This document shows, in pieces, positions 1 through 10,382 of a DNA stretch of 64,000 nucleotides (its first letter is position 1; each line of letters starts with the position of its first letter). This DNA is from Azorinus chamasolen. Taxonomy: Eukaryota; Mollusca; Bivalvia; Cardiida; Solecurtidae. The stretch covers positions 49,311,394 to 49,375,393 of the forward strand of contig OY755252.1 of NCBI GenBank assembly GCA_963576725.1, written 5' to 3'. The notes under the pieces were generated by a model. That model was not told where the DNA came from, did no database searches, and saw nothing but the letters and a program-made list of their open reading frames with translations. Both the position numbers and the translations under genes were made by a program.

Positions 1-887
1 GAAATATAAAAAAGATGTTTAATTCCATTGTCTAGTGGCTAAAATAATATACTGACAAAATATATCCAAAACAATTATTTTTTCCTCAATAAGGCAATTG
101 ATAAATATGTATATATGTAAGAAATTGTAGAGCCTACTGAGGACCTGAACGCATTATATTGACCTACCAGTCAGTCCAACACTATTTTGGGCTGACTGAT
201 AGGTCACTATAACGCAATTAGGCCCGAAGTGTTCTGTAATATTTCTTATAATATACCACATTTTTGTTCACTAACGTAGTTTAGCAGTTCTGTGTCGCTC
301 CTCGATTACCTCCCTGTAGTAAGTATTTCACTTTTTTTCAGTCGTATTTTCTGCAAATCAGTTATTGCATTTACTAAAATTACTAATCAAGCTGAATAAT
401 AATTATCATTTTACTCATAAAAAATAAAATAAAAAACACGAAAAAACTGTTTTGCTTTAAGTTTATTAAATAATATATAGAAAGGTGTAGTTCGTTTATT
501 TGCGTTTCCGTACTTGCGAAAACTACCGGACATTACCGAGCAGAGCAGGCCATATTGGTGGGCACTATTGCAAATAATGGACCGGTATATTTTTATTTTA
601 ATATAGAATAAAGGAGGAGAGTACTTGGATAAGGTATACTATAGGTATATGCCCCAACAATGTAGAAGACATATAGTCTTGCGTTTTCGCCCGTCCGTAA
701 AACCTACGTCCGTCCATGCGTACGAACTCTCTGGCCAATAATTTAACTTGAGCATTATGATGTTTCTGAAGATATGTACACAATGGTTAGTTTGTTCTGT
801 ATTTCTTGGCATGTACCCCTTCTTAATCAGGCAATGGATCGCTTTAGAGAGATTCTCTAGAGTAATTTAACGGAACGGACATTGTAA
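1..887. other. No gene seen; one imperfect hairpin
   Basis: AT-rich sequence with no convincing coding region. The only structure I see is an inverted repeat at 151-215, where 'gacctaccagtcagtcc' is mirrored by 'gggctgactgataggtc' with a few mismatches and a loop of about 11 bases. It could be the core of a small palindromic mobile element, but I see no target duplication. Confidence 0.5.
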
Positions 888-1432
888 AACAGGTAGGACA
901 TACGCTACAGGTATGACATACGGTATAGGTAGGACATGCACATAAGGCTTGTAGGTAGAGCATTCAATACAGGTAGACCACATACTACAGGTAGGACATA
1001 TACTAGTGGTAGAGCATTCAATACAGGTTGGACTCAAGTAGGACATAATGTACAAGCAGGACATGCACTACAGGGGGACAGGGGGGGCATGAAAACATGT
1101 AGGATATACAATACAGGTAAGACATGCACTACGTGTAGGACATACACTACATATAAGACATACAATACAGGTAGGGCATGCACTAAAGTCGTGTTTAATA
1201 TACACTGCAGATATGACATACACTACAGGTAGGACATACGATACAGGTAGAACATGTACTAAAGTCATGTATAATATACACTGCAAATATGACGTACAAT
1301 ACAGGTAGGACATACACTACAGGTAGGACTTACATTACAGATAGGCCATACGATACAGGTAGGACATGCACATAAGGCTTGTAGGATAAGCACTGTAGAT
1401 AGGACATACATCACAGGTTGGACATACACTAC
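888..1432. repeat. Minisatellite 'gtaggacatacactaca', left of the Polinton
   Basis: Diverged tandem units of about 18 bases, consensus close to 'aggtaggacatacactac'. Short open frames on both strands (Cys/Thr/Tyr-rich peptides) are by-products of the repeat. The same repeat resumes at about 14,558 on the far side of the Polinton, so this array is the pre-insertion target. Confidence 0.85.
1427..1432. repeat. Target site duplication CACTAC (left copy)
   Basis: CACTAC at 1427-1432 is repeated at 14558-14563, directly outside the two ends of the element. Six bases is the usual duplication length for Polintons. The target is itself a repeat containing 'cactac', so chance agreement cannot be fully excluded. 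Confidence 0.65.
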
Positions 1433-1745
1433 AGTAGGCTCATTCACGCCACAACTAACCGAGTGACCCCTTCTTTAGTCTATGTATTATCGTATAACAG
1501 TAAGAGGTAAAAGTGAGTGAATTTCCGGAAGCACAAGGGTGTTACTTTAGCTGTGACAGTTTATCGATCTGGAGCCTGAGCGGGTCTTGGTTTTTTGCTG
1601 GGTTTAAGCTGTCTGTAGCAGACGATATCAATCTCTTACCAAGTTTTACTGCTGTAAGGACATTTTCGCAGGTCAGCTTGAATAGAAACGACTCGCATAT
1701 CTTTAAATGGTGTATGTTGTTTGAAAGTATAAACGAGTTTATTAT

Positions 1746-1943
1746 ATACCTTCTGATCTTTCGAGATCATGAATTTCAGTACTTCTTGTTCTGAAAATTG
1801 AATACCTCTTAAGCCGGTGCTAGGGGTGTCAGCAGTGTTGCACTTTCAATTACTGCTCATGAACAGACTCAATAAAACCGAGTCTGCAATTTTTTCTTTT
1901 TGTGTTGCAATTTTTGCTTTCGGGGGATCACCTCCCTTCAGAA
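1746..1943 (+). mobile_element. 198-bp interspersed element (MITE or SINE) inside the Polinton TIR
   Basis: Present in the left but absent from the right terminal repeat, so its boundaries are unambiguous. The empty site in the right repeat aligns on both sides. It is flanked by TTTATTAT at 1738-1745 and 1944-1951. The first bases are 'ataccttctgatc' and the last are 'cccttcagaa', giving a short TTCTGA inverted terminus. A second copy lies at 19853-20036. The 8-bp duplication fits a hAT-type element, but I see no promoter boxes or coding capacity, so the class is uncertain. Confidence 0.8.
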
Positions 1944-2339
1944 TTTATTATCAAATCAAAATTTCTTCTGATGTCATATAATAGTAGACAATAAATTAAG
2001 CCGATGCAGTATATTGAACGACAGACATACACTCTCGCTCTCTCAGTATCCATTGCAAGTTAACCGGGTCTTATACATGCCAAGAGCAGACAGCACAGTC
2101 ACAGTACGGGATCGCAAACTTAAATAAGGCACTAAGATGGTCTAGATCCTAATATGTGGGTTGTATATAAGGACAGAGATTGAAACAGACGACAAATAAA
2201 ACTTAGGTGTTAAAGTTTTCAAATAGTGCGCCATAGTGTCGGGCCATTGATTTCTAGGTCATGTCTGGCCAATCGGGATATGTAAACACACAGCTACATC
2301 TAATCTGTTGTTAAACCCTTGTAGCGTTGGAGGGTAAAT

Positions 2340-2451
2340 CTCTTTTTCTCTTCTCTTCTTCTTCTTCTTCTTCTCTCTCTCTCTCTCTTCTCATTGACTT
2401 CTCTCTCCTCTCCTCTCCTCTCATCTCTCTCTCTTTCTTTCTCCTCTAGGT
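2340..2451. repeat. CT-rich microsatellite at the inner edge of the left TIR
   Basis: Imperfect (CT)n/(CTT)n run. The mirrored (GA)n run lies at about 13,785-13,880 in the right repeat. The two runs differ in length and composition, as expected for a microsatellite evolving independently in each terminal repeat. Confidence 0.8.
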
Positions 2452-2904
2452 TGAATAGGCAACACTGTTTTCATGTTGTGACACCAATCTGATGCCCGTT
2501 TATTCTCTTACAATGTATTGGATAGTAAAATATCAAAACAATAGTATCCACAAATACATAAAAAACTAAATATTGCATATATTGTTACACGGCACAGGTA
2601 CACTCAATCGAATTGGTACTAAATAAACATTCGTTAATTTCCGCCAAGACCTTATGTATGTAGCTGCACACTACGTATTTACTCCCCAGTAAATAGATTC
2701 CGAAAACGGGAGGGACATCAAATAATGTCAGGTTAATTTGTAGTTATTTATATATTAAACACAATTCATATTTACGTACTTTATATACAAATGTCTTTTT
2801 CAAGAAAAGCAGATAATACAACTACGCTCTAGATATTTACCAACACCACAGTCTTACATATACTTTTTTGTATATTGTTACCACATTTCACAGTTACATG
2901 TAAT
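2452..2904. other. Spacer between left TIR and polymerase; nothing recognised
   Basis: AT-rich, with no coding stretch of note. It lies at the 3' side of the minus-strand polymerase relic and may contain its 3' untranslated region. Confidence 0.5.
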
Positions 2905-5900
2905 TACATTCCATGTGGTTTGGTACTATTTTATAGTCTTTCACTTCACGTTTTGTGATCACACGTCCAGTTGTGGGATTTCGTGCGATCTTGTTGCTGA
3001 CAACTACAGATATTGTTTCACCTTTTCTGTTACCTGTTACTTAATCCCAAATAGTGTCAAAGTTAATGTTCAGTTGATTTGTAAAGTTAAGAGTAATTCC
3101 TCGCACTTTACATACATATGTGTGTCCCTTCTTATTTGGCTTTAGCCACGCATACGCATAGTTTTGTAGGCCACCGGTCACAAAGTTCAAGATCGAATTG
3201 TTTGGAGCTTCATCGGTAAGGTCACCAAAGCGGAGGTTCCCATACCCTGGGTTTAGAAACAAAGACCACAGAATCAGTGTCGCAGTACAGAACGCGGAAA
3301 CACAGGAGTCGGAGATAACTGTTGAGCTTAAGGCGTGCCTGGGCCGTGGTATAAGCAGCTACAACTACATTGGTTCGACAAGATGGCTCGACGAAGTCGT
3401 TACTGAATATCCAGTCTAGTTGCACAACTTCTTCATTGATAAATCTGCCATTTTTGACTTGCTGATGATCAGACGTCATCATGTCGGATGCGATATGTAA
3501 GTAGTCTGCACCAAATTAACCCCTTGTCCGAACTTCCCCCAAAACGAGTTTGGCATGAGTTTGGTCAGGGAACGCAGGCCAGGATTTTTCTGAATGTTTG
3601 TTTGTCATTCTCTGTAATTCACCAGTCGGGTCATCCACTAGCTTCTTGTTTCACCTATAAAAACGTATTGACATACTTTGTAAAAAGTCCATCCGTTTTT
3701 GTCGAGGGGTTGTATTGTGATACTTCATTGAAATGCCATACTACATAGCTGCATTGTATTCTGTATCCCTGAACTACAGCTTCCTTCAACTCGTCCGATA
3801 CCCATGTACCCGTAAATGCTCTTTCGTCACTGGTGTGTTTGCAGGGAGTTTGTGCGACATAAACTAAATAAACGTTTACCATTGCATTTCATGGGTAGCA
3901 CGGTCATGTTCAATCTCCGAGGGGCAAGTATTTTGCACTTGATCAAACCTTCGTAATCATCGATAATTTTGAAATTCTCTGTGATGATATCAGGATGCCC
4001 CATCGGTATCTTTCCCGTCTTATTCACCCGTGGGTAAAGAGATGTAACGTCATAATATTTAATTTGTTGTGATTCTGTTGTTTCTTCATACAATTTGAAA
4101 GCCTCTGTACGACCTCCGAAATAGCGTCACGTGGTTCGAGTGGAGTCACAATCTCCAAGGCATCAATATATGCTTTAATGTCTTCATTCTTCTGCATTTT
4201 TCTTTGGAAGTCACACTCCAACATGCAAATGTAGGTGTAACCGTGCGCTTTAATGAACTGTTTTTTCTCTATTGTACGGGCATAAAGATCACACATGGTC
4301 ATGTCACTAACAGGATTAACAGTAGATTTGGAAATGCGTTGGGAGCAACCGTGCCAGAAATCCCCATGAAACTCTAGGACAATCTTTTCGCCATCGGCAG
4401 TCTCGTAATACCCATCCATCTTGTATGTGCCTATTTCTTTTTCGCCCTGATTTCTACCATACTGAATGTGAATCCCTTTGGTATGAGCCAGGTACGACAT
4501 CAACTGGTAAGCCATAATAGAATGTTTAGCTTCAGCTCTGTATCCGTGGAGTGAGATAATTCCGATGCTCTCGGGGTCCAGAAAAGCGTCCTAAAGACCA
4601 GGTTGTTGTGATGAATTTCATAAATAGGTCTATTCTTTTACAGTCAACTTGTTTGGTCAAATCTATGAAGAGTTTTCTGAATTCGAGAACGCGTATTCGT
4701 AAAATATCGACATCTGATTGATAGTACCGCAAAAGTTCATCTTGGACATTGACGTGATTGCTCTTGTTTAGTTCATACCACTGTAACTTGTTTCTAGTGT
4801 CTGGTTTCATGCTGTCAGGAGCATAATACTGATGATCCGGAAGATGTGGTTTTGATTTTCTTTACAATTGGACAGGTGTGGAAAATAACCAATAGCTAAT
4901 TTGGTCTCTCCAAAGGAATCTGGCATATCTGCTAACGGCATAGGCATGAAGTTTAAGGAGTCTATCCTACGAATGTTACATACGGGTATATTGACCGACA
5001 TATACATGGAGCCTGTGGTAATCACTTGGGGAAGAATGGCATTGTCATGCAAGTACTGCAAAATGGGATAACGGTCATATCCCTTGAAATTATGACAGAT
5101 CACGGTGGCTCCAGTGTTTTCTTCTGAGAATAACCACTGGCAAAAGTTGGTACATGTGTTATTGCCTTGAAACTTTAATGCATTCGTGCCACATGTTTAG
5201 CACTCGGATCTTGCTGTGACTAGGATATCTAAACAAGATGTACATACTTTCTGTACCACACACAAATTAGGTCTGTGTTCATATGTACCACACCATGATT
5301 TTGCACAGTTTTGACATTTGCGCGTTTCTTCCGGTAAGTATCCCTTGTGACAAGAGAGAAGGTCATCCTGTGTACATTAAAAATCGAAAAATATGTACTG
5401 GATAGAGTCTGTCTTATTCGTTGACCTAGTGCAATCATTTGCCCACCCACTTGTATATGATTGCATGTAACACAAATGGTCCTCCGGGAAGAACTCCTTA
5501 CACGTTCGCAGTAGATTCCTCCACAGACATGTGGCTTTTTGTGGATTTTAGTGTTAATCATTTGATGGCAATGACTACATCTAAAACGCTGTTCACAAGA
5601 TGATTTTCCACGAGTTGATTTCTGTTTATGAAGCTTAAAACACATATCGTTTTGAAAAAAAAACCCAGCAACAATCGTCACATTATCTCCAATCTTCTGA
5701 TTTATCTTCATGAATGTGATGGCAGTTATAGCACGGGTCGTTACAAGTATTGTATCCCTTTTTACATGTGTCACAGAAGTAGCTTCTGTTAAGGAATCCT
5801 GTCATTTTGGTTATCACATCAAAATGTTCATCGTGGTAGTACAAATAAATTGGTTTGCACCCTTTCGGACCCTCATAAATAATGGCATTGAAGTGTTCTT

Positions 5901-6486
5901 TTGATATTATGTGTATCATATAATCAGGTAACAAAGACTGAAACTTTTTCCCTTCCTCAATCCACATTTCTGCATCGGCACTCCGGCTTTTTCATGCAGG
6001 TTCAAGGCTAATTGTTTCTGTATATGCCGTTCATGTCTTATATTGCTCCACTCTAGGTGGTCATCATGACGAGCTATGACTTACTATGGCTCGAGCACAA
6101 CATAGTTCATCGCTGTTTTTTATCTGAATGATACTGCCTTTGCTCTTCAACATTCTGGACATATCAACAAAAGGCTTTCGCTTATGATCACTTCCGTTGG
6201 GAGTTTGTACGTGGACTAGCTCCATTCCAAATGTCTCGTCTAATACAAACTATTCAAACGATTGCAGTACTCTCTCTATTTCGGATAATAGACGGTTCAC
6301 TCTGAGCTCACAGTACGCCTCATGAATGGCAAAACGATCGGAAAGTCAATTTGCGGATTATCCATGGACACTCTCACGAGATCTGTAGATGGGATAATTA
6401 TATTCTGCTATTTTATCAATAATCGATTGAAAAATGACTCTCAAAGTTTTCAGTATTGTTGGTATTTCCCTGATTTCTATATCACT
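2905..6486 (-). pseudogene. Protein-primed family B DNA polymerase of the Polinton, broken
   Basis: Relic of the polymerase that would copy the element, with 3'-5' exonuclease and polymerase domains. Read from 6486 down: an N-terminal region ending near 6060; a Cys/His-rich zinc-binding stretch at about 5960-5500 (FCDTCKKGYNTC and later CxxC pairs); exonuclease motif I at about 5390, where the acidic position after FFDF is a TAA stop at 5377-5379; exonuclease II (NFKGYDRYPIL, about 5090); exonuclease III (YYQSDVDIL, about 4715); motif A (DVTSLYP, about 4050); motif B (KLMPNSFWGKFGQ, about 3550); and motif C (CDTDSVVF, about 3280). Conserved C-terminal text runs on to about 2910. The reading frame changes many times (for example near 4850, 4520, 4100, 3850 and 3480). 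The polymerase active-site aspartates are visible, but the gene cannot make a product. Confidence 0.93.
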
Positions 6487-6490
6487 CACA

Positions 6491-6886
6491 TTAATTTGAA
6501 ATAGCTGGCTGTTGTTTTGAGCTTTTCAAATATCTTGTCACTGATTTTCTCAATACTGTACACCGTTGCAGAATTTTTCTCATGCAGTTATCGTCGTTTT
6601 TGAGATCTACCACCTTCCTGATATTCTGCTTTACGTTTACATGATCTTGGTGCAAGTGATCCTCTAGAACGTCGTCCCTAGTAAAGACTTTTAAACATTC
6701 TGGACAATTGTGGTCGTTGTAGTCCGCATGTTTCTTCATGTGCCGATCTAAGTTATCTCTCCGGTTAAAGACGTTCTTGCAGCTTGGGCATATATACTTC
6801 TTCCAGTGATGCTCTGTCCTTTGATGTTGAAGATGTTGACTCAACTTTGGAAATGTCTGTCCACACGCTTCACATTGGTAAGCCAC
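6491..6886 (-). CDS. Three-finger C2H2 zinc-finger N-terminus of the polymerase ORF
   Basis: An open frame of 131 codons just upstream of the polymerase relic on the same strand. Fingers: C5-C8-H21-H26, C33-C36-H49-H53 and C61-C64-H77-H82, followed by a basic region (KVVDL, KSVTRYLKSSK). Polymerase-like text resumes at about 6486 in another frame with only a few bases between. I infer it was the N-terminal part of the polymerase polypeptide, cut off by a frameshift or stop, rather than an independent gene. A separate DNA-binding protein of the element is the alternative. The start chosen is the first Met, four residues before finger 1. No promoter is evident. Confidence 0.75.
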   Translation of the reverse strand: MAYQCEACGQTFPKLSQHLQHQRTEHHWKKYICPSCKNVFNRRDNLDRHMKKHADYNDHNCPECLKVFTRDDVLEDHLHQDHVNVKQNIRKVVDLKNDDNCMRKILQRCTVLRKSVTRYLKSSKQQPAISN

Positions 6887-7393
6887 ATTTGTATACTTTG
6901 ACTGCCTGAAGTAAAATCAATAGCTTGTATTAGTGTTTGGGTCATGTAAGCATGTTTAAAAAATGTTAAAAGTAAAGCAATAAGTTAGGACAGTATCAGA
7001 TCGAATACTATATACTGAATGCAAAGTTTGAAAATAATCAAAACGAGAAAAATAAACAGTGGAGATAAAAACAACAATGCAGGCGAGACTAAGAAAAACT
7101 CAGGCGAGACTAAGAAAAAAGTCAGGCAAGACTAAGAAAAACTTATTCACTTTCAAATATTCCAGATTATGATTTTCTCTGCTAGGTGGCAAAAAGCCAA
7201 ATGAAACACATCTATAACAAACAAGACTATATAGCCTAACAGTCATAAGAAGAAGCCTGTGATTGGTTGTGAAAGATTTTAAGTATTTTGGTTGGATGAT
7301 GGGTACTGTCAAAGGAGTGGGACCTTGTTGAAATAGAATCAACGACTGAATATAATCATTTGTTTTCTGGTCGTCAAAGGGACAGCATGGATA
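6887..7393. promoter_or_regulatory. Divergent intergenic region between polymerase and ATPase
   Basis: About 500 bp separating the minus-strand zinc-finger/polymerase block from the plus-strand ATPase block. By position it should hold divergent promoters, but I cannot point to a convincing core motif. It contains a short tandem 'caggcgagactaagaaaaa' repeat at 7080-7140 (three imperfect copies). Confidence 0.35.
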
Positions 7394-7715
7394 GTGCACA
7401 ATGCCAGAGTGTCAACAACGCTTCTCCAGTGTCGTAAACATACGGATATGTATTCACCACCACCACCTCCACAGTGCAGTGAAGCGTATCCACCACCACC
7501 ACCGAGCTGTCAAGCGTATCCACCACCACCAACAACAACGAGCAGTCAAGCGTGTCCACCGCCATCGTCGCAAAGCAGTAAAGTGTATTTGCAACTGCCA
7601 TTAACCCAGAGCAATGGTGTATATGAACTGCCACAACGGAACACTGAAGCTTATTCAGAAGTCAACCCTATGATTCTATATCATCCGTTCGCTATGATGA
7701 TCTCGGCACCCACCG

Positions 7716-8073
7716 GTACGTAGCTTTGCAGTGCTGTCTCTCCTATTATGATAGCAATACTTTTGAAAGAGGCAGTTCCATAAAAACATTTAAAAAGCAA
7801 GACATTTGATAGCTTTTGAAAAATGTAGTGTCTTTTAAAAATTAACTGTATATTAATTTTGTAACACGCAGTGCCTTTTACAAAAATAAAAACATACTAC
7901 TTTGAAAAACGCAGTACCATTTCAAAATTAAAGCGTATTTTAAAAAGACGCAATGCCTTTCTAAGGTGTAAACATAGTACTACCTTTTAACAGTCATGAG
8001 TTGAAAGGCGTAACATCTAGACCCTCTCAAAGTAAAGCGTTTTAGCCACATTCACCTTTTTGTTTTATTTCAG
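7716..8073 (+). other. Probable intron splitting the ATPase P-loop
   Basis: GT at 7716 (exon end ACCG, then gtacgt) and AG at 8072-8073 after a pyrimidine-rich tract ('tttttgttttatttcag'). 358 bp, AT-rich, full of stops. The exon upstream ends within the Walker A motif and the exon downstream starts with its GKT part. Splicing itself is inferred. Confidence 0.65.
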
Positions 8074-8389
8074 CGTTTGGGAAAACCATCTTGTCAAGGA
8101 CCTATTGCAATACCACGACACCCGAATTCAACCCGTTATCCAAAGAATTATATACCTCTACAAACGGTGGCAGCCCTTATATTTAGTGCTTAAGACCTCT
8201 GTCACCCCTAAGGTGGAGTTCATGCAAGGCATACCCCAGAATCTGGATGAAGACAATTTTCTTTGACCCTAGGGTTAATAACCTCCTTGTACTAGATGAT
8301 TTGTTTGAGGAAGCGGGCAAGGATAAGCGCATCGCAGGCTTGTTTACAGAGGGGTCACATCATAGATCCTGGTCTGTGATTGGTATCAA

Positions 8390-9569
8390 TCAATGGAAAC
8401 GTAGTAAAGTCAAGCAGGCAAAGCCACATGCATGACGCAACCACCACCAAAACACCGATAGACAGCATGACACACACACACACACAACCACACACCCAAA
8501 CGCACACACACACACACACACGAAATGAACACAGAAAACACCAAAAGACACACAAGAACCAGGGACAAACGTTTCACACATGAACAAATCACAAGCACAA
8601 AGACGCAAGGCAAACAAAAGGAAGGGTGACAAAGAGAGTACCGCCTTGGCACGGTCAGTAGCAAAAACACCACTGGGGGTTTAAACCGGTTAACGGACGT
8701 CCTAACCTCACACTTCTCTCAAAGTCACCCTAGCTTTACAAATATTGTAAATAAAGGTATCCCCGCTGGACTTACCCACAACATAGACGACGGTGAACAC
8801 AGGACAACATGTAAAACATAGCATAATAACTGTGACAATCCGTCAAATATGTACTCAATGACTTTGCTGAAGTCAGAGCACCTGCAGGTAAGCCGTTAAG
8901 GGCACGACAGGGAAAAAGTAATACATGAGTCTGGTAAGCTCATCCTGTATCCAAGTTTAAGAGTATACCATCATAGAGTACTACCCTCGTCCTGTCATCG
9001 CGCAAGCAAAGAGGGAAGCGTAGCTACCGACTGTAAAAGGGTCGATAACCAAACATGCAGTGCGTTGCAATATAATAGGATCATAACCTTTCTTTTTAAA
9101 TGTTTTAATGCGTTTTATAAACAAATCATGAAAATGGATATGACCCCGAATTTTCCTAAGTTTGTAGATAACATCCCCATAAAATTCTGGTTGAGAAATG
9201 CCTTGTCGCAGTAACGTCCGTAGATTGCAATTATATTTACTAATGAGAGGTAAATTTCGATAATAAAATTTAGAAAAAGTTTTTCGAAGTTTGTGATATC
9301 TGTAACCTTGCTTAAGAAGTTTATCAGTTATAACTAAATTACGTCTGTTAAAATCTTCAAGCAAAGAACAGGCTCGGGCAAACCTAATAAGTTGAGAAAT
9401 ATAAACCCCATAAGATGTAGAACGTGGCACATCCCCATCTAGAAAAGGATAATTAACAATTTTAAAATTAAAATCTTCTCTTTTATCGTATACTTTGGAC
9501 GAAACTTTATCATTTGTAATTGAAAGATTCAAATCTAAAAATGAAGCATTAATGTCAGATTGATTAGCT
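8390..9569 (-). mobile_element. 5'-truncated retroelement copy 1 inside the ATPase
   Basis: ATPase coding sequence stops at 8389 and resumes at about 9570, defining the insert. On the minus strand it reads a reverse-transcriptase-type C-terminal ORF (9569-8981), then about 590 bp of 3' untranslated sequence with a (GT)n tract (8468-8521 on the plus strand). The last 690 bp are nearly the same as 9670-10334. The 3' end ('...ttccattga') has no poly(A). Confidence 0.8.
8981..9569 (-). pseudogene. C-terminal fragment of a retroelement reverse transcriptase
   Basis: An open frame of more than 180 codons, basic and rich in Tyr/Phe/Arg, with the stretch YPFLDGDVPRSTSYGVYISQ followed by FARAC and GYRYHKLRKTFSKFY. 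I recognise this as the region after the catalytic core in reverse transcriptases that are abundant in aquatic invertebrate genomes. The catalytic YxDD region is missing because the copy is 5'-truncated at about 9569. The stop is TAG at 8981-8983. Whether the parent is a Penelope-like or another non-LTR element cannot be settled from this piece. Confidence 0.6.
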
Positions 9570-9669
9570 TTGTTTAAAGAACCTTATTTTAAACGTTATT
9601 CGGCACCAAAGATCCAACATAGAGAAGGAGCTGCCACTATCTCGTACTGTTCAATACGCCTATTGGTTC

Positions 9670-10334
9670 TCAATGGAAAAGTAGTAAAGTCAAGCAGGCA
9701 AAGCCACATACAAGACGCAGCCACCACCAAAACATCGATAGACAGCATGTCACACATACACACACACAACCACACACCTAAACGCACACTCACACACGAG
9801 ATGAACACAGAAAACACCAACAGACACACAAGAACCAGAGACAAACACTCCACACATGAACAAAATACAAGCACAAAGACGCAAGGCAAACAAAAGGAAG
9901 GGTGACAAAGAGAGTACCGCCTTGGCACGGCCAGTAGCAAAAACACCACTGGGGGTTTAAACCGGTTTACGGACATCCTAACTTCACCCTAGCTTTACAA
10001 ATAGTGTAAATAAAGGTTTCCCCGCCGGACTTACCCACAACATAGACGACGGTAAACACAGGACAACATGTAAAACATAGCATAATAACCGTGACAATCC
10101 GTCACATATGTACTCAATGACTAAAGTCAGAGCATCTGCAGGTAAGCCGTTAAAGGCACGACAGGGACAAAGTAATACATGAGCCTGGTAAGCTCATCCC
10201 GTATCTGAGTTTAAGAGTATACATCATAGAGTACTACCCTCGGCCTGTCATCGCGCAAGTAAAGAGGGAAGCGTAGCTACCGACTGTAAAAGGGTCGATA
10301 ACCGAACATGCAGTGCGTTGCAATATAATGGGAT
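9670..10334 (-). mobile_element. 5'-truncated retroelement copy 2 inside the ATPase
   Basis: Same family and orientation as 8390-9569, sharing the 3' terminus exactly (plus-strand 'tcaatggaaa') but truncated earlier, at a point equal to about 9082 in copy 1. It therefore keeps the last 30 or so codons of the ORF and the untranslated tail. ATPase sequence abuts both ends (9669 and 10335). Copies 1 and 2 differ by scattered substitutions and indels, so they are separate insertions or an old duplication. Confidence 0.8.
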
Positions 10335-10382
10335 AATGACTTTGGCACGACAGATGTACCCAGGGCACAGCGATGTCTTTAT

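Larger units (their letters stand above)
1433..2451. repeat. Polinton left terminal inverted repeat
   Basis: Reverse-complementary to 13780-14557. Matching landmarks: 'gagtgaccccttctttagtc' near 1470 against its complement near 14,500; 'ataagacccggttaacttg' near 14,145 against its complement near 2060; and 'ggccagacatgacctagaa' near 13,950 against its complement near 2265. The left copy is about 200 bp longer because of the insertion at 1746-1943. Similarity ends in a CT-rich tract at about 2340-2451. Confidence 0.9.

Noticed and set aside
7100..7399. 99-codon minus-strand ORF between polymerase and ATPase
   Set aside because: No recognisable motif, overlaps the presumed divergent promoter region and the ATPase start.
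8355..8673. Cys/Val-rich minus ORFs around the (AC)n tract
   Set aside because: They read a dinucleotide repeat in the retroelement tail.
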